A stretch of 64,000 nt of DNA from the NCBI GenBank assembly GCA_900473805.1, contig UCMS01000006.1, positions 667,736 to 731,735 of the forward strand, written 5' to 3'. The stretch's first letter is position 1. Each line of letters opens with the position of its first letter. This DNA is from Hyphomicrobiales bacterium (GTDB lineage Bacteria; Pseudomonadota; Alphaproteobacteria; Rhizobiales; Rhizobiaceae). The notes beneath the pieces are model-generated. The model saw nothing but the letters and a program-made list of their open reading frames with translations. It made no database searches and had not been told where the DNA came from. The translations under genes and the position numbers were made by a program. Positions 37,297 through 45,906 of the stretch are shown here, piece after piece.

Positions 37297-38094
37297 ATGG
37301 CGAAACCGAAGCCTTGGTACGAGGATAACGATCCCTTCATCACGCCTGCCGAACGAGCCGACTGGATCGCGGTCCTGCCGCTGGGCGCGCATGAACAGCA
37401 TGGCCCGCACTTGCCCTTCGAAACCGACACGCTGATCGCAAACGGCATCGCCGCGCGTCTGGCGGCGGCCCTGCCTGAGACACTGCCGGTCACCATCCTG
37501 CCGGTCGAGCCGGTCGGCTATTCCATCGAGCACATGGACGTTGCCGGCACTCGGACACTCGCCTTCGACGAGGCAGTCCACCGCTGGCTCTCCATCGCCG
37601 AAAGCCTGCACCGGACGGGAGTGCACAAGCTGGTTCTGCTGAACGCCCACGGCGGCAACTCCCCGCTGCTCACCGTCGTCGCCACAGAGGCACGCGTTCG
37701 CTTCGACATGCTCGTCGTTGCCACCAGCTGGACACGTTTCGGCCAGCCCGAGGGCTGGATCAGGCCGGAAGACAAGGCAATTGATATCCACGGAGGAGAC
37801 ATCGAGACCTCCGTCATGCTGGCACTCGCTCCTGACCGCGTCGACATGACCAAGGCCCGCGCCTTCCCTTCGCGGCAATCAGAATTTGCAGCACGCTACA
37901 AACACCTGCGCGCCTACGGGCCGCATGCCTTCGGCTGGAAGATGTCGGACCTCAATCCGGAAGGTGTTGCCGGCAATGCGGCGGCAGCAACGGCCGAGAA
38001 GGGCGAACGGTTGATCGCACACGCCGTTGCCGGGCTGCTGGAACTGATGGAAGACGTGCACGCATTCCCAGTCTTTGACATCGCGGCAGTCTGA
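37297..38094 (+). CDS. Creatininase-family amidohydrolase
   Basis: A 265-residue protein with the metal-binding signature of the creatininase/MftE family: GAHEQHGPHLPFETDT, LLNAHGGNSP and DIHGGDIETSVM. These enzymes use two metal ions to open cyclic amides such as creatinine, formamidopyrimidine intermediates or other lactams; the substrate is not clear. The ATG at 37297 has AGGAAGGGA six bases upstream; the frame is open further upstream without a better start. Confidence 0.88.
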   Translation: MAKPKPWYEDNDPFITPAERADWIAVLPLGAHEQHGPHLPFETDTLIANGIAARLAAALPETLPVTILPVEPVGYSIEHMDVAGTRTLAFDEAVHRWLSIAESLHRTGVHKLVLLNAHGGNSPLLTVVATEARVRFDMLVVATSWTRFGQPEGWIRPEDKAIDIHGGDIETSVMLALAPDRVDMTKARAFPSRQSEFAARYKHLRAYGPHAFGWKMSDLNPEGVAGNAAAATAEKGERLIAHAVAGLLELMEDVHAFPVFDIAAV

Positions 38095-38186
38095 CGAAAG
38101 CCTTTGAACTGCTGCAAGGGAACGCCTATATGGGGTAACAACATTACAGCCGCATCCACCGGCGCCCCCTGACATCAGAGGCTTTC

Positions 38187-39278
38187 ATGACCGAAGCATC
38201 CGTAAAACCGACACCCGTCACCGTGCTCACCGGCTATCTCGGGGCAGGCAAGACAACACTCCTCAACCGTATCCTGTCGGAAAACCACGGCAAGAAATAC
38301 GCGGTGATCGTCAATGAGTTCGGCGAGATCGGCATCGACAACGACCTGATCGTCGAGTCGGACGAGGAAATCTACGAGATGAACAATGGCTGCGTCTGCT
38401 GCACCGTCCGTGGCGACCTGATCCGCGTCGTCGAAGGCCTGATGCGCCGTCCCGGCCGCTTCGATGGCATCATCGTCGAAACGACGGGCCTTGCCGATCC
38501 GGTTCCCGTCGCCCAGACCTTCTTCATGGACGACGATGTCCGCTCCAAGACCGAGCTCGACGCCGTGGTGGCGCTTGTTGATGCCAAACACCTGCCGCTG
38601 CGCCTGAAGGACAGCCGCGAGGCCGAAGACCAGATCGCCTTTGCCGATGTCGTGGTCATCAACAAGGCCGACCTCGTCAGCCACGACGAACTGCATCAGA
38701 TCGAACACATCGTCCGGGCGATCAATCCGTCCGCCCGCATCTATTCGACCACCCGCTCCGGCGTCGATCTCGCCAAGGTGCTCGACCAAGGCGCGTTCAA
38801 CCTTGAGCGCGCACTGGAAAACGATCCGCACTTCCTGGACCACGATGATCCGGATCACGTCTGCGGCCCCGATTGCGACCATGATCACGGCCACCACCAT
38901 CACCATGATCACGACCATCACCACCATCATGGCCATGATCACCACCATCACGACCACGGTCCGTCACCGATCCATGATGTGACGGTGACCTCGGTGTCGC
39001 TGCGCGGCGGTGAAATGAATCCGGACCGCTTCTTCCCCTGGATCCAGAAGGTGACCCAGACACAGGGGCCGAACATTCTGCGCCTTAAGGGCATCATCGC
39101 CTTCAAGGGGGATGAGGAGCGCTATGTCGTTCAGGGCGTGCACATGATCGTCGAGGGCGACCATCAGCGTCCGTGGAAGGATGGCGAGAAGCGCGAGAGC
39201 CGCCTGGTCTTCATCGGCCGCGAACTCGACCGGGAAAAGCTGGAAGCGAGCTTCAAGGCCTGCCAAGCCAACGCCTGA
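38187..39278 (+). CDS. CobW/COG0523-family GTPase with histidine-rich insert, putative metal chaperone
   Basis: A 363-residue G3E GTPase. Walker A is [13 protein letters not shown], the family CxCC metal site is [13 protein letters not shown] and the base-specificity motif is INKAD. After the GTPase domain comes a stretch of about 45 residues with more than twenty histidines (around residues 220-265), then the C-terminal CobW domain. Zinc, cobalt or nickel handling is the expected role. The His-rich part is encoded by CAC/CAT-GAC/GAT runs at about 38878-38965. It is followed at 58 bases by a WD40 gene. Confidence 0.93.
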   Translation: MTEASVKPTPVTVLTGYLGAGKTTLLNRILSENHGKKYAVIVNEFGEIGIDNDLIVESDEEIYEMNNGCVCCTVRGDLIRVVEGLMRRPGRFDGIIVETTGLADPVPVAQTFFMDDDVRSKTELDAVVALVDAKHLPLRLKDSREAEDQIAFADVVVINKADLVSHDELHQIEHIVRAINPSARIYSTTRSGVDLAKVLDQGAFNLERALENDPHFLDHDDPDHVCGPDCDHDHGHHHHHDHDHHHHHGHDHHHHDHGPSPIHDVTVTSVSLRGGEMNPDRFFPWIQKVTQTQGPNILRLKGIIAFKGDEERYVVQGVHMIVEGDHQRPWKDGEKRESRLVFIGRELDREKLEASFKACQANA

Positions 39279-39336
39279 TCGAGGGCGTTACAGCGCCCTC
39301 CCCGCCTGACCTCTGCCTGAAAGAAAGCCTGTTCTT

Positions 39337-40323
39337 ATGCCCACCGTCGCGCCGCTCGATATCGAAGGTCACGTCGTCTCGACCCATTTTCTCGGAGACA
39401 TACCGGTCTTCGCCGCAGCGAGCGGCGCCATTCACCGGCTGGATGGCGGCGAAAAGGTAACGGAGGCCAACGCTGGGCTGCTGACCTGTGTCAAGGACCC
39501 CGCGAACCAGACGCTGCTGACCGGCGGCGAAGATGGCCGCGTGTTGCGGGTAGCCCATGATGGAACCGTGACCGAACTCGCCCATGTACCGCGCAAGTGG
39601 ATTTCGGTGGTGGCTGCCGGCCCGCAAGGGGCGATCGCCTATGCCGTGGGCAAGTCCACCCTTGTCCGTCTCTCAGACGGCACGACCAAGGATTTCACCG
39701 AAGAGCGCACGGTCGAGGCGATCGACTTTGCACCCAAGGGGCTGCGCATCGCCGTCGCCCGCTACAACGGCGTCACGCTGCACTGGGTGGGCACAGCCGG
39801 TGCGCCCGTCGACCTCGAATGGAAGGGCGCGCATACCGGCGTCACATTCTCGCCGGACGGCCGTTTCGTCGTCACGATGATGCAGGAAAGCGCCCTGCAC
39901 GGCTGGAAGCTCGACGGAAAGGGTTCGGACACCCGCCACATGCGCATGACCGGCTATCCAGCCAAGGTGAAATCTCTGTCGTGGTCGCCCAAGGGAAAGT
40001 GGCTCGCCTCATCCGGTGCCCCGGCTGCTATCGTCTGGCCATTCTCCGGCAAGGACGGCCCGATGGGCAAGGCGCCTCTCGAGCTTGGGACACGTGCCAA
40101 CATCATGGTGACCAATGTGTCCTTCCATCCTGCGGAAGAAGTGCTCGCCATCGGCTTCATCGATGGCATGATCCTGGCTGTCCGCATCGCCGACGGCAAG
40201 GAGGCGCTGCTGCGTCGTCCCGGCAAGGGCGCGATCACGGCAATGGCATGGAGTTCGAGTGGCAAGCTGCTGGCTTTCGGCTCGGAAGCAGGCGACTGCG
40301 GCGTCATCGACATCGCCGGCTGA
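39337..40323 (+). CDS. WD40-repeat protein
   Basis: A 328-residue beta-propeller protein with no signal peptide or membrane segment. Repeats are seen as GLLTCVKDPANQTLLTGGEDG, HTGVTFSPDGRFVVTMMQ and KVKSLSWSPKGKWLASSG, about six to seven blades. The role is unknown. Its position right after a CobW GTPase suggests it is a partner of that metal-handling protein; the short spacing supports one transcript. Confidence 0.87.
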   Translation: MPTVAPLDIEGHVVSTHFLGDIPVFAAASGAIHRLDGGEKVTEANAGLLTCVKDPANQTLLTGGEDGRVLRVAHDGTVTELAHVPRKWISVVAAGPQGAIAYAVGKSTLVRLSDGTTKDFTEERTVEAIDFAPKGLRIAVARYNGVTLHWVGTAGAPVDLEWKGAHTGVTFSPDGRFVVTMMQESALHGWKLDGKGSDTRHMRMTGYPAKVKSLSWSPKGKWLASSGAPAAIVWPFSGKDGPMGKAPLELGTRANIMVTNVSFHPAEEVLAIGFIDGMILAVRIADGKEALLRRPGKGAITAMAWSSSGKLLAFGSEAGDCGVIDIAG

Positions 40324-40625
40324 TTGAGCAAAGCCGTCGAGCCACCGCCCTTAATTGCGTGTATTCATTGAGATTTTTAGCCTGCGATAGCAAAATAGGC
40401 TAAAATTCGCATATTCGCGTTCATCGAACACTTACCTTAACCGTGCGGTAGTAATTTCACCTCTTATTTGAGGGGGCGGACAAGAGACACAAAGCCGTGT
40501 TCGCGGGAAGAGGAATTAGTCCTTAGAATTTTTGTTTCAAACAAACAGACGACGGCAGGCCCCGCCCTGGCGCGCAGACGCGTGCGCGCCGCGATAGCCA
40601 CGCCGTTCTCGTCAGCGGGCCGTCC
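40324..40625 (+). promoter_or_regulatory. Leader/promoter region of the chemoreceptor with three perfect inverted repeats
   Basis: This 302-base gap contains TTTTAGCCT-N13-AGGCTAAAA (40375-40405), which may end the WD40 transcript, then TTTGTTT-C-AAACAAA (40531-40545), and finally GGCGCGCA-N6-TGCGCGCC (40569-40590), 35 bases before the ATG. No clear ribosome binding site precedes the ATG, so the last hairpin could affect translation. Confidence 0.5.
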
Positions 40626-42473
40626 ATGAACCTCAATCTGAAAATCGTCGTCACGGCAGCGGGCCTCGCCCTCGCTGCCGGTATCGTGGCCGTCGCAGGG
40701 ATCGGAGCGAAAACCCTGCAGACACTCAAGGTCAATGGTCCGATCTATAAAGAGATCGTCGATGGCAAGGATCTGATCGCCGATATCCTTCCACCACCCC
40801 TCTACCTCATCGAATCCTATGCGCTGGCCAATGAGACCGTCCTTCATCCTGATACGGCCGGCGTCAACATTCCCCGTTTCGACGCCCTCCAGAAGGCTTA
40901 TCAGGAGCGTCGAGACTACTGGAAGACGTCGACGCTACCCAATGATCTGCAGGCCCAGCTCTACGACAAGGTGCTGACCAAAGGTGACGTCTACTGGAGC
41001 ACGCTACGCGACGACTATCTGCCCGCGCTGCAGGCCAACGATGAGAGCGCTACCAAGTCGGCTCTGACCCGATTGAAGACGGAGTTTCACGACCACGAAG
41101 TCTCCGTCAATGAACTGGTGGCAATGGCGACAGAGTATCTGGTCGACCGCGAAAAGTTTGCAGCGGAGGAAAGCGCAAGCCGTGAGCGCCTGCAATTGGT
41201 CCTCGGCATCCTGCTGATCGGTACGGCACTGGGTACCGTCTTCTTCATCCACAGACGCGCCCTGAAGCCTCTGGGCGAGATCACCGAATACATGACGCGC
41301 ATGGCGGAAGGTGACCTACAGACAGTCGTGCCGTATGCCGAAAGGAAGGACGAAATCGGTCATATCGCGACGGCGGTCGAGGTCTTCCGCCAGGCGGGTC
41401 TCGAGAATCAGCGCCTGCAGTCGGAGACGGAGGCTGCACGCTCGGAGGTCGACCGCCAGCGCGCGGCGCGCGACCAGGATCGCATGATCGAAGCCGAAGC
41501 CCTGAGATTTGTCATCGAAGCCCTCGGCGCCGGCCTGCATCGTCTTGCAGAATGCAACATCCGCATCACGTTGGATGAAGCCTTCGACGCCCGGTTTGAG
41601 CCGCTACGTCAGGATTTCAACCACTCAATCGCCACCTTCCAGGCCACTCTTGAAAAGGTGCTGGAGGAAACGCGCCGGCTGCTCGAAAACAGCCAGGAGA
41701 TGCGCGACGCATCGAGCAATCTCGCAACCCGCACCGAGCAGCAGGCCGCAGCCCTTGAGCAGACCTCGGCAGCGCTGGAGCAGGTGACGGCAACCGTCCG
41801 CTCCTCGGCGGAACGCACGCATGACACCCGTGAACTCGTCCGCGAGGCGAAGAACTGTGCCGAAGCCTCCGGCGCTGTGGTCAGTTCCGCCGTCTCGGCC
41901 ATGCAACGCATCGAGTCGGCATCCTCCGAAATCGGTCAGATCATCGGCGTTATCGACGAGATCGCCTTCCAGACCAACTTGCTCGCGCTCAACGCAGGCG
42001 TTGAGGCGGCGCGGGCCGGCGATGCCGGCAAGGGTTTTGCCGTGGTGGCACAGGAGGTTCGGGAACTGGCACAGCGTTCGGCCAATGCCGCGCGCGACAT
42101 AAAGGGATTGATCCAGAAATCGAGTGTCGAGGTATCCTCAGGCGTGCAGCTTGTGGGCGAGACGGGCACAGCCCTGACGCAGATCGGCGACTATGTGAGC
42201 CGCATCGACACCAATGTCGACGCAATCGCCATCGCGGCACGCGAGCAGGCCGTCGGGCTGCAGGAGATCAGCACCGCGATCAATAGCCTCGACCAGATGA
42301 CACAGCAGAATGCGGCCATGGTCGAAGAGACGACGGCGATCAGCCACACACTTGCGGAAGGAGCGGTGGAGCTTACCTCGCTGGTCAACCGGTTCCAGCT
42401 CAACCGCCGCAGCGTCTCCCGCGAGGGCATGACATCATCGGCGCCTCCCAACCACGCAGCATCGGCCGCCTGA
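40626..42473 (+). CDS. Methyl-accepting chemotaxis protein
   Basis: A 615-residue chemoreceptor. Membrane segments at about residues 8-28 and 189-208 flank a periplasmic helical sensor of about 160 residues. A HAMP domain (209-262) and the cytoplasmic signalling domain follow, with the hairpin tip IDEIAFQTNLLALNAGVEAA and EVRELAQRSANAA. The C-terminus lacks a clear CheR-binding pentapeptide. The ligand is unknown. It is monocistronic, with a strong hairpin terminator. Confidence 0.95.
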   Translation: MNLNLKIVVTAAGLALAAGIVAVAGIGAKTLQTLKVNGPIYKEIVDGKDLIADILPPPLYLIESYALANETVLHPDTAGVNIPRFDALQKAYQERRDYWKTSTLPNDLQAQLYDKVLTKGDVYWSTLRDDYLPALQANDESATKSALTRLKTEFHDHEVSVNELVAMATEYLVDREKFAAEESASRERLQLVLGILLIGTALGTVFFIHRRALKPLGEITEYMTRMAEGDLQTVVPYAERKDEIGHIATAVEVFRQAGLENQRLQSETEAARSEVDRQRAARDQDRMIEAEALRFVIEALGAGLHRLAECNIRITLDEAFDARFEPLRQDFNHSIATFQATLEKVLEETRRLLENSQEMRDASSNLATRTEQQAAALEQTSAALEQVTATVRSSAERTHDTRELVREAKNCAEASGAVVSSAVSAMQRIESASSEIGQIIGVIDEIAFQTNLLALNAGVEAARAGDAGKGFAVVAQEVRELAQRSANAARDIKGLIQKSSVEVSSGVQLVGETGTALTQIGDYVSRIDTNVDAIAIAAREQAVGLQEISTAINSLDQMTQQNAAMVEETTAISHTLAEGAVELTSLVNRFQLNRRSVSREGMTSSAPPNHAASAA

Positions 42474-42495
42474 ACTCTCAGACGTCAGAAATGCA

Positions 42496-42531
42496 AAACG
42501 CCCGGCTGTCCGAAAGGATAGCCGGGCGTTT
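42496..42531. terminator. Bidirectional terminator between the chemoreceptor and the omp gene
   Basis: A 16-bp stem (AAACGCCCGGCTGTCC with its complement, one G-T pair) closed by GAAA. Plus-strand T's end the chemoreceptor transcript; the A-run on the other side gives T's for the minus-strand omp gene. Confidence 0.92.
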
Positions 42532-42547
42532 CATTGGATCAGACCGA

Positions 42548-43174
42548 TCAGAACTTGACGGCGAGGCCGACGTTCACGACGTGCTGGTTGAAGTCGACAT
42601 CCGCACCGCCCAGCGTGCCGCTACCGAAGTCGTTGTAGCGGTATTCGAGGCGGGTGAAGACGCGGTCGGTCACGGCGTAATCGACGCCACCGCCGATGGT
42701 CCAGCCGTGCAGCGTGTCGTCGTCGCTACCACCAGGGCCGTCAGCTTCGATGTTCGTGCCCGTGTAACCACCGGCTGCGTAGAGCAGCGCCCGGTCCATG
42801 GCGTAACCGATACGGCCGCGGGCCGACCAGTTCATGCCGCTCTTGACGTCGGCACCGAGGACGGTCTCTTCGTTCCAGTCGTAGTTGAGGTCGCCTTCGA
42901 GACCGACGACCAGCTGGTTGCCGAGATCCCAGTTGTAGCCGACGAAGCCACCGAAGCGAGCACCGTCGAAGCTTTCATCGACGCCGGCAACTTCGCCGTC
43001 ACCCCAGCCGTAGCCGGTCAGGATACCGGCATAGCCACCAGCCCACGAGAACTGCGGTGCGGTTTCGACGGCAACCGGCGGCTCTGCGGGAGCTTCGTAG
43101 ATTGCGTCCGCAGCAAAGGCCGAAGTCGAAATTGCCACAGCGGCGGCAGATCCGAGAAGGAAGGTTTTGAACAT
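42548..43174 (-). CDS. Outer membrane beta-barrel protein, Omp25/Omp31 (RopB-like) family
   Basis: A 208-residue porin-like barrel. A signal peptide (FKTFLLGSAAAVAISTSAFA) is followed by the family start FSWAGGYAGILTGYGWGDG. The alternating beta strands end in VVNVGLAVKF with the C-terminal phenylalanine used for outer-membrane assembly. The ATG at 43174 has AGGAG eight bases upstream; a GTG nine bases earlier lies too close to it. A TATAAT-like -10 is present upstream in the gap. Confidence 0.9.
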   Translation of the reverse strand: MFKTFLLGSAAAVAISTSAFAADAIYEAPAEPPVAVETAPQFSWAGGYAGILTGYGWGDGEVAGVDESFDGARFGGFVGYNWDLGNQLVVGLEGDLNYDWNEETVLGADVKSGMNWSARGRIGYAMDRALLYAAGGYTGTNIEADGPGGSDDDTLHGWTIGGGVDYAVTDRVFTRLEYRYNDFGSGTLGGADVDFNQHVVNVGLAVKF

Positions 43175-43414
43175 ATGAGTCACTCCTGTTTACGAGGTCG
43201 CTTATATCACCATCCCAGGATTGTTTGTGTATTAATTATACAACACAACAATACAAACCTGTACGGTGCGTGAGTTCCCGCCCGTGCGATGGACTCGCCG
43301 GACCCAGCCGCAAAAGTCCCCAAGTGTTAGATGGTTCCCAAACTGGACCGAAAAATGTCCAACGGTCACACAACGGCGTGAACCCGTGGCAGAAGCGCCA
43401 CGCCCATCGAACGA

Positions 43415-43444
43415 AAAAAGGGCGACCGCCACAGCGATCGCCCT
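43415..43444 (-). terminator. Terminator of the ompW-like gene
   Basis: AGGGCGA/TCGCCCT outer stem with an inner CGC/GCG pair, running into TTTTTT on the minus strand. The rest of 43175-43414 is the promoter region of the RopB-like gene and shows no gene. Confidence 0.82.
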
Positions 43445-43471
43445 CTTAACTCCTGCAGGAATTCGCAGTTC

Positions 43472-44170
43472 TCAGAAGCGGTATGTGACGCCGGCGCCGA
43501 TGAGCCACGGATCGAGTTTCGCCTTGCCGGTATAGGCGTTGCCGCCGATCGTCGTCTCATATTCCGGACGCAGGAACAGCTTCTTGACGTCGAAGTTCAC
43601 ACCCCAATGATCGTTGACCATGTAGTCCGCACCGACCTGCAGGGCGGCACCGAAGCTGTCCTTGACATTGAGGTCACTCGCGGCAGCACCGGACTGGTTG
43701 TAGAACATGGTGTAGTTCACACCGGCGCCGACATAAGGCTTGAAGGCTCCGAAATCGGTGAAGTGATATTGCAAGGTGAGCGTCGGGGGCAGAACCCAGG
43801 TTTTGCCGATTTTACCCAGGAATGCGACGGAATCATCACCATAGATATTGGCGTAGGTCGTACCGAGAATGAGTTCGGCAGCAATATTGTCCGTCAGATA
43901 GTAGCTGATATCGAGCTCGGGGATGACGCTATCGCTGTAGGACAGCCCCGAACCGGGGATCTGATCCACCGACCCGGAATCATTCGTGATGACGCCGAGA
44001 CCGCGAACACGAACCTGCCAGGGGCTCTGCGCCTCGATGGCGTCCCCCGTCGCCTGCGGGACCGGCTCCTGCGCGGGCGCGAGATCCGCAGCCATCGCCG
44101 CCGGAGCGACGAGCATCAGAAGTGCGGTGGTGGCAAGCGCGCGTTCGCGCAGGGGGCGGGCGGCAGTCAT
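43472..44170 (-). CDS. OmpW-family outer membrane protein
   Basis: A 232-residue OmpW barrel with a signal peptide ending AAMAADLAP, the N-terminal PWQVRVRGLGVITND strand, and the family core LPPTLTLQYHFTDFGAFKPYVGAGVNYT, here seen in two parts around residues 125-155. It ends with Phe (GAGVTYRF). OmpW proteins form narrow hydrophobic channels in the outer membrane. GGAGAGAG precedes the ATG. A perfect FNR/FixK-type box is about 70 bases upstream, matching the oxygen control known for ompW in enterobacteria. Confidence 0.92.
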   Translation of the reverse strand: MTAARPLRERALATTALLMLVAPAAMAADLAPAQEPVPQATGDAIEAQSPWQVRVRGLGVITNDSGSVDQIPGSGLSYSDSVIPELDISYYLTDNIAAELILGTTYANIYGDDSVAFLGKIGKTWVLPPTLTLQYHFTDFGAFKPYVGAGVNYTMFYNQSGAAASDLNVKDSFGAALQVGADYMVNDHWGVNFDVKKLFLRPEYETTIGGNAYTGKAKLDPWLIGAGVTYRF

Positions 44171-44239
44171 GGTCTCTCTCCTTAAACATCGGTTTTGGCA
44201 AAGCCACCCGCAGGTAAAGGCTGCACCACCATATTCGGA

Positions 44240-44253
44240 TTGAGCTAGATCAA
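44240..44253. promoter_or_regulatory. FNR/FixK-type anaerobox TTGA-N6-TCAA
   Basis: TTGA-GCTAGA-TCAA is a perfect dyad of the Crp/Fnr type (TTGAT-N4-ATCAA consensus, one outer mismatch). Its position, about 70 bases before the ompW-like start codon, fits an activator site near -40 of a promoter just upstream of the gene. Confidence 0.6.
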
Positions 44254-44438
44254 TAGGTTAGCAATCCCGAACAGAGAACTGTCTGTACGGGGCAACTGTG
44301 GCATGGAAGCCACGGCCAGGCTTGACGATTGGGAAAACGAGGGGCTGGCACAGGGCAAGACGCGACGCAGCATCCCGACAAAATCGCGCCCGGCCCGTCA
44401 TCGACGGAGGCCGGGCCCGACTCGCGGCGGTGGATCGC

Positions 44439-45074
44439 TCAGAACTTCAGGCCAATCCCGGCCTGCACGACATGCTGGGTAAAATCGATATTGACAGGGC
44501 CGATATCGACGCTGCCATAATCGGTGTAGCGATATTCGGCGCGGGCGAAGAGGCGATCGTTGATCGCGTAATCCACACCCGCCCCAACGGTCCAGCCATT
44601 CATCGTCTCGTCGATCGAGACCCCCGTGTCGTCATAGCTGAACTGCGTGGCCGCCCATCCGCCGGCGGCATAAACAAGCGCGCGCTCCGCAGCGTAGCCG
44701 ATACGACCACGAACAGCACCCTGGATGTTGGTCCCGAAGGTTTCGGTGCCATCCTCGCGCTCGTTCCAGTCGTAGCCAAGGTCAGCTTCGACCCCGACGA
44801 TCATCGAAGAGCCGAGATCGACATTATAGCCGGCGAAGCCCCCGAAGCGGCCACCGTCGAAGTCGATGGTACCCGTGACGCCGCCGGCCGCCGCATCGCC
44901 CTCGCCCCAGCCGTACCCGCCCTGCAACCCGACATAACCCCCAGCCCAGGAAAACGACGAGGCTTCGATTGCTTCGGGTGGCGACGCCGGTGATACCTGA
45001 ACCGCATCGGCCGCCTGCACCGTCCCGCTGACGAGAAGCGCCAGCGCAACCCCACTCGGCATGACTTTCCACAT
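44439..45074 (-). CDS. Second Omp25/Omp31-type outer membrane protein
   Basis: A 211-residue paralogue of the barrel at 42.5-43.2 kb. It shares SFSWAGGYVGLQGGYGWGEG, GGRFGGFAGYN, and the terminal FTQHVVQAGIGLKF pattern. The signal peptide ends VSGTVQAADA. The ATG at 45074 has GAGGGAGA six bases upstream and is preferred over a TTG six bases earlier. Together with the neighbours it forms a three-gene outer membrane cluster. Confidence 0.9.
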   Translation of the reverse strand: MWKVMPSGVALALLVSGTVQAADAVQVSPASPPEAIEASSFSWAGGYVGLQGGYGWGEGDAAAGGVTGTIDFDGGRFGGFAGYNVDLGSSMIVGVEADLGYDWNEREDGTETFGTNIQGAVRGRIGYAAERALVYAAGGWAATQFSYDDTGVSIDETMNGWTVGAGVDYAINDRLFARAEYRYTDYGSVDIGPVNIDFTQHVVQAGIGLKF

Positions 45075-45240
45075 TCCCAATCTCCCTCATCATCACATTC
45101 CGCACATCCGGTTGCGGCGACATTAGAAAAGGGACGAGAGCACCGACAGTCCAATCTCTGCAGGTATCTCTCGGGGTCGCAGGTGGGCGACCCCGATTTC
45201 CGGCCTTGGCAAACAGAGGGGGTGGCAAGTTGCGCCCGGA

Positions 45241-45837
45241 TCAGGCGGCGCGGCGAACTGTCGTCGGCTGCGACAGCTTGCGGCCGGATGCGACAACCAT
45301 GCCGGCGGCTCCTTCAAGCCAGCCGGGCACGAGTTCCAGCGACAGGAAGCGGTCACGCGCGAAAGGGCCCGGCATGACGAGATGCTGTGTCTTCTCGGCA
45401 AAGAAACCGAAGCGTTCGTAATAGGGTGCGTCGCCGACCAGCAGCACGGCACCGTGACCACGCTTCTTCGCTTCCATCAGGGCAGCACGCATCAGCGCAG
45501 CACCGATGCCCTTGCCCTCATGCGCCTGGTCGACAGCGAGCGGTCCGAGCAGCAGAGCGTCGATCGCTTTACCCTCACGGCTGACGCCGGCTTCGATGTT
45601 CCACAGGCGTACGGTTCCAATAACGTGGCCATCGCGGTCGCGGGCAACAAAAGCCAGTCCCTCCGCCGGGACCCGGTTGCGGCGGATCTTCTCCGACGAC
45701 TTCTTGCGGCGATCCGTGCCCATGGCGCGTTCAAGCAGAGCCTCGCGTGCCACGACGTCGGCCGGAGTTTCGGTATCGATGACGAATGCAGGCGCCGGCG
45801 CGAAAAGCGCGCGCATGCTGGTCAGAACAGCGGCCAT
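45241..45837 (-). CDS. GNAT-family N-acetyltransferase
   Basis: A 198-residue GNAT protein. The acetyl-CoA loop is LGPLAVDQAHEGKGIGAALM (pattern Q/HxxGxG/A), followed by AVLLVGDAPYYERFGFF. GGGAGG precedes the ATG at 45837. The substrate is unknown; similarity is to YhbS-type acetyltransferases. It follows the ornithine decarboxylase gene on the same strand at 69 bases, so polyamine acetylation is possible but unproven. Confidence 0.88.
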   Translation of the reverse strand: MAAVLTSMRALFAPAPAFVIDTETPADVVAREALLERAMGTDRRKKSSEKIRRNRVPAEGLAFVARDRDGHVIGTVRLWNIEAGVSREGKAIDALLLGPLAVDQAHEGKGIGAALMRAALMEAKKRGHGAVLLVGDAPYYERFGFFAEKTQHLVMPGPFARDRFLSLELVPGWLEGAAGMVVASGRKLSQPTTVRRAA

Positions 45838-45906
45838 GGTGGCCTCCCATCCCAAGCGGTGACAATGATTGTGAAGGTCCGTGCCGGTTGGCCGGCACGG
45901 GAGACG

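Noticed and set aside
38878-38965. Tandem CAC/CAT-GAC/GAT repeats that look like a microsatellite or short CRISPR-like array
   Set aside because: They are in frame in the CobW gene and code for its His/Asp-rich metal-binding stretch; there are no spacers.
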